Positions 62,132-64,000 of a stretch of 64,000 bases of DNA are shown piece by piece. Position numbers and translations under genes: made by a program. Under the pieces are notes generated by a model. That model was not told where the DNA came from and made no database searches. It saw nothing but the letters and a program-made list of their open reading frames with translations. How positions within the stretch are numbered: the first letter of the stretch is position 1; each line of letters opens with the position of its first letter. Source of the stretch: Noviherbaspirillum sedimenti (GTDB lineage Bacteria; Pseudomonadota; Gammaproteobacteria; Burkholderiales; Burkholderiaceae_D); the NCBI RefSeq assembly GCF_003590835.1, contig NZ_QYUQ01000002.1, positions 4,030,001 through 4,094,000 of the forward strand, in the 5' to 3' direction.

Positions 62132-62659
62132 TCAGTCGCCGTACAGTTTTTGCTTCAATTCGCGGCGCTGCTGCGCTTCCAGCGACAGGGTCGCGGTCGG
62201 GCGCGCCAGCAGGCGCGGGATGCCGATCGGATCGCCGGTTTCTTCGCACCAGCCATAGTCGCCGGAATCGATGGAGGCGATCGATTGCTGCACTTTCTTG
62301 AGCAGTTTGCGCTCGCGATCACGGGTGCGCAATTCGAGCGCATGCTCTTCTTCGATCGTGGCACGGTCGGCTGGATCCGGCACCAGCACGGTTTCACGCA
62401 AGTGTTCCGTGGTTTCGTCGGCGTTTTTGCGCAAATCCCGTTCAAGCTGTTGCAGGCGTGCCTTGAAGAAAGCAAGTTGCGCCTTGTTCATGTAATCCTT
62501 CTCGCCCATTTTCAGGAGTTGCTCTTCGGTCAACAGGGCGCCGTCGGCGGGGAGGGCGGGGGTCGATTTGCTTGTCTTGGTTGCCACTTCGCGTACTTTC
62601 GAATCGACGGCGGCTTCGATTGGGTTGGAAAAACTGTCGTGCGCATTTTCCTTGTCCAT
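62132..62659 (-). CDS. dksA: RNA polymerase-binding transcription factor DksA
   Basis: This 175-aa regulator works with ppGpp in the RNA polymerase secondary channel. It has LTEEQLLKMGEKDYMNKAQL, coiled-coil region RDLRKNADETTEH and VPDPADRATIEEEHALELRT with the DxxDxA tip, and WCEETGDPIGIPRLLARPTA. Only one Cys of the zinc finger is left, as in many beta- and alphaproteobacterial forms. The ATG at 62659 lacks a Shine-Dalgarno and an in-frame stop lies 12 codons upstream, while a strong RBS plus ATG stands at 63010 (see next entry). About 43 residues precede the conserved core. Confidence 0.94.
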   Translation of the reverse strand: MDKENAHDSFSNPIEAAVDSKVREVATKTSKSTPALPADGALLTEEQLLKMGEKDYMNKAQLAFFKARLQQLERDLRKNADETTEHLRETVLVPDPADRATIEEEHALELRTRDRERKLLKKVQQSIASIDSGDYGWCEETGDPIGIPRLLARPTATLSLEAQQRRELKQKLYGD

Positions 62660-63025
62660 GCGTACGGCAGGTTTTGCCGAACTGTCCGGGGCTTAGCAGG
62701 CTTCGCTGGCGCTCCGGCAATCAATTTCGCCATTTTGTTAACTTCCGGACGCTAACGCGTGCCGGGGAGGATTGCAATCACCATGCTCTTTGCAGGCTTT
62801 AGTGCCGCCGCTTTCATTGTTGCTGAATCGGCAGCGGCAGGCACGGGCTTTTTCGCGGTCACGGATTTTACAGCAGTTTTGGCCGGGATTTCGCGAACAT
62901 TATTCGTTTGTTGTGGATTTGTCAGCCGACTTCTGCTCAGCGCGCCTGCTGGGTGCCCTGCCGGTCGTCGTCTGGCTGGGGGCTTAGTATTTTTTAATAC
63001 CTGCGTTCATGTCTGCTCCTTGACG
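62660..63025 (-). pseudogene. Probable broken N-terminal extension of dksA
   Basis: On the minus strand, AAGGAG (about 6 nt spacing) is followed by ATG 63010 and MNAGIKKY, then a stop. After it, Ala/Lys/Pro/Thr-rich coding-like pieces appear in different frames: APSQTTTGRAPSRRAEQKSA in the first frame, IPAKTAVKSVTAKKPVPAAA and KMAKLIAGAPAKPAKP in a second (with a TAG between them at 62754-62752), and SSAKPAVRMDKENAHDS in the dksA frame. This looks like a degraded low-complexity N-terminal extension of DksA, which some relatives have (from memory). The alternatives are a leader peptide, translational slippage at the A6 run, or sequence errors. Confidence 0.5.
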
Positions 63026-63065
63026 CGCTACCGATGCGCATCGTGGGTGTGTTCAAGCGGCTAGT

Positions 63066-64000
63066 TTATACCAGACATTGTTGCAGTCCACTGATAAAAA
63101 TGTCTTTTGGTAAATCTTTGCCGATAAATACCATTCTGCTGCCGCGCTGCTCATGGTCCTGCCATTTGGCGCCCAGGTCGGTCCCCATCATTTGATGCAC
63201 TCCCTGGAATATTACCTTGCGATCGCCGCCGGCCATCCACAGGATACCTTTGTAGCGCAAGAGTTGCGGGCCAAAGACCTGGATCGCACTGCTGAGAAAT
63301 TCATCCAGTTTCTGGCTGTCGAACGGCCTTTCGCTAATAAATGCGAAAGCGGCGATCTGGTCGTGATGATGCTGGGCGTGCGGGTGGCCATGCTCGTGCT
63401 CATGGTGGTGCGCATGTTCATGCCCGTGGTCGTGCTCGTGGCCGCAGTCGGCGTCGCATTGGTGTTCGTCATGCGTATGTGCGCCGGGATCATTGGCGCG
63501 CAAGAAATCTGGATCGATTTCCAGTTTGTCGTTGAGGTTAAATCCGCGCAAGTCCAGCACGTCGGCGATCGGCACACGGCCGAAATCGGCGCGGCCGATT
63601 GGCGCGCGCGGGTTGATGCGGCGCAGTCGCTGCGTCAGGGCATCGATGGCGTCTTCATCCACCAGGTCGGTTTTCGACAGCAGGATGCGGTCGGCGAAGC
63701 CCACCTGGCGTTGCGCCTCTTCCTGGGCATCGAGCTGCTGCATGGCGTGACGGGCGTCGACCACGGTGACGATGGCGTCCAGCATGTAGTGCGCCGCCAC
63801 TTCGTCATCCATGAAAAAAGTCTGCGCCACCGGCCCGGGGTTGGCCAGGCCAGTGGTTTCGATCACCACCCGGTCGAACTGCAGCGTGCCCGCCGCACGC
63901 TGGCGGGCAAGGTTGCCGAGCGCCTCGATCAGGTCGCCGCGCACCGTGCAGCAGATGCAGCCATTGTTCATCTCGATGATCTGTTCATTGCTGTCGCGGA
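63066..64000 (-). CDS. CobW/COG0523 family GTPase with His-rich metal-binding insert (5' end outside window)
   Basis: The gene runs in from the right edge; 311 codons are visible. The motif MNNGCICCTVRGDLIEAL carries the CxCC metal site of the family. VIETTGLANPGPVAQTF (switch region) and LSKTDLVDE (GTP-specific NKxD-type) follow, and a His-rich insert near residues 170-200 of the visible part has more than a dozen His. The Walker A lies outside the window. Such proteins deliver zinc or cobalt to target proteins using GTP. It is upstream of dksA in the same direction, as in other Burkholderiales. Confidence 0.92.
   Translation of the reverse strand, partial: RDSNEQIIEMNNGCICCTVRGDLIEALGNLARQRAAGTLQFDRVVIETTGLANPGPVAQTFFMDDEVAAHYMLDAIVTVVDARHAMQQLDAQEEAQRQVGFADRILLSKTDLVDEDAIDALTQRLRRINPRAPIGRADFGRVPIADVLDLRGFNLNDKLEIDPDFLRANDPGAHTHDEHQCDADCGHEHDHGHEHAHHHEHEHGHPHAQHHHDQIAAFAFISERPFDSQKLDEFLSSAIQVFGPQLLRYKGILWMAGGDRKVIFQGVHQMMGTDLGAKWQDHEQRGSRMVFIGKDLPKDIFISGLQQCLV

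Noticed and set aside
61966..62301. 111-aa open frame between dksA and the STAS gene on the plus strand
   Set aside because: It overlaps the hairpin and the end of dksA on the other strand, and lacks domain features.

Overview
The window looks like chromosomal DNA of a betaproteobacterium of the order Burkholderiales, most likely family Oxalobacteraceae (Herbaspirillum/Noviherbaspirillum/Janthinobacterium-like). This is an inference from gene order (gpmA-envC-ctpA-moeB facing rhodanese-grxC-secB-gpsA; cobW-dksA-hslV-hslU), from protein sequence style, and from the moderately high GC content. I see no rRNA, tRNA, insertion sequence, prophage or CRISPR array.

Bases 1 to about 21.3 kb form an accessory catabolic island. 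A leftward operon (SDR, ThuA-like protein, MHS-type transporter, ferredoxin reductase) diverges from a rightward set: Rieske oxygenase alpha subunit 1, a TetR regulator, Rieske alpha subunit 2, the E1alpha/E1beta/E2 genes of an acetoin-dehydrogenase-like 2-oxo-acid complex, two tandem paralogous SDRs, a 2Fe-2S ferredoxin, two enoyl-CoA hydratase-family proteins, an aldehyde dehydrogenase, a DMT exporter, a second TetR and a second ThuA-like protein. A partial DUF1329 protein at the left edge is typical of hydrophobic or aromatic substrate catabolism. A consistent model is uptake, Rieske hydroxylation fed by the encoded reductase and ferredoxin, dehydrogenation by SDRs, thiamine-dependent C-C cleavage of a keto intermediate, and CoA/beta-oxidation steps. 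The substrate cannot be read from the sequence, and no Rieske beta subunit and no E3 are encoded here.

From 21.3 to 31 kb lie connected energy and fatty-acid genes: a Crp/Fnr regulator divergent from a class II aldolase and an HD-domain protein, an NTF2-like protein, ETF-ubiquinone oxidoreductase, an AraC regulator, 3-hydroxyacyl-CoA dehydrogenase, and a three-gene proton-translocating transhydrogenase (pntAA-pntAB-pntB).

From 31 to 38.6 kb is conserved core: moeB-like, ctpA, envC-like and gpmA on the minus strand; rhodanese, grxC, secB, an SH3 protein and gpsA on the plus strand. From 38.6 to 46.8 kb is a second accessory stretch: a cupin, a secreted PHB-depolymerase-type esterase behind a 449-bp AT-rich leader, a LuxR regulator, and a GtrA/GtrB-like glycosylation cluster.

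From 47 to 58.2 kb is a complete type II secretion operon in the order gspG-H-I-J-K-L-M-N-D-E-F-C. The last part holds hslU, hslV, a STAS-domain protein, dksA and a partial CobW/COG0523 GTPase on the minus strand. Upstream of dksA is a strong ribosome-binding site and ATG followed by what looks like a broken Ala/Lys/Pro-rich N-terminal extension of the gene.
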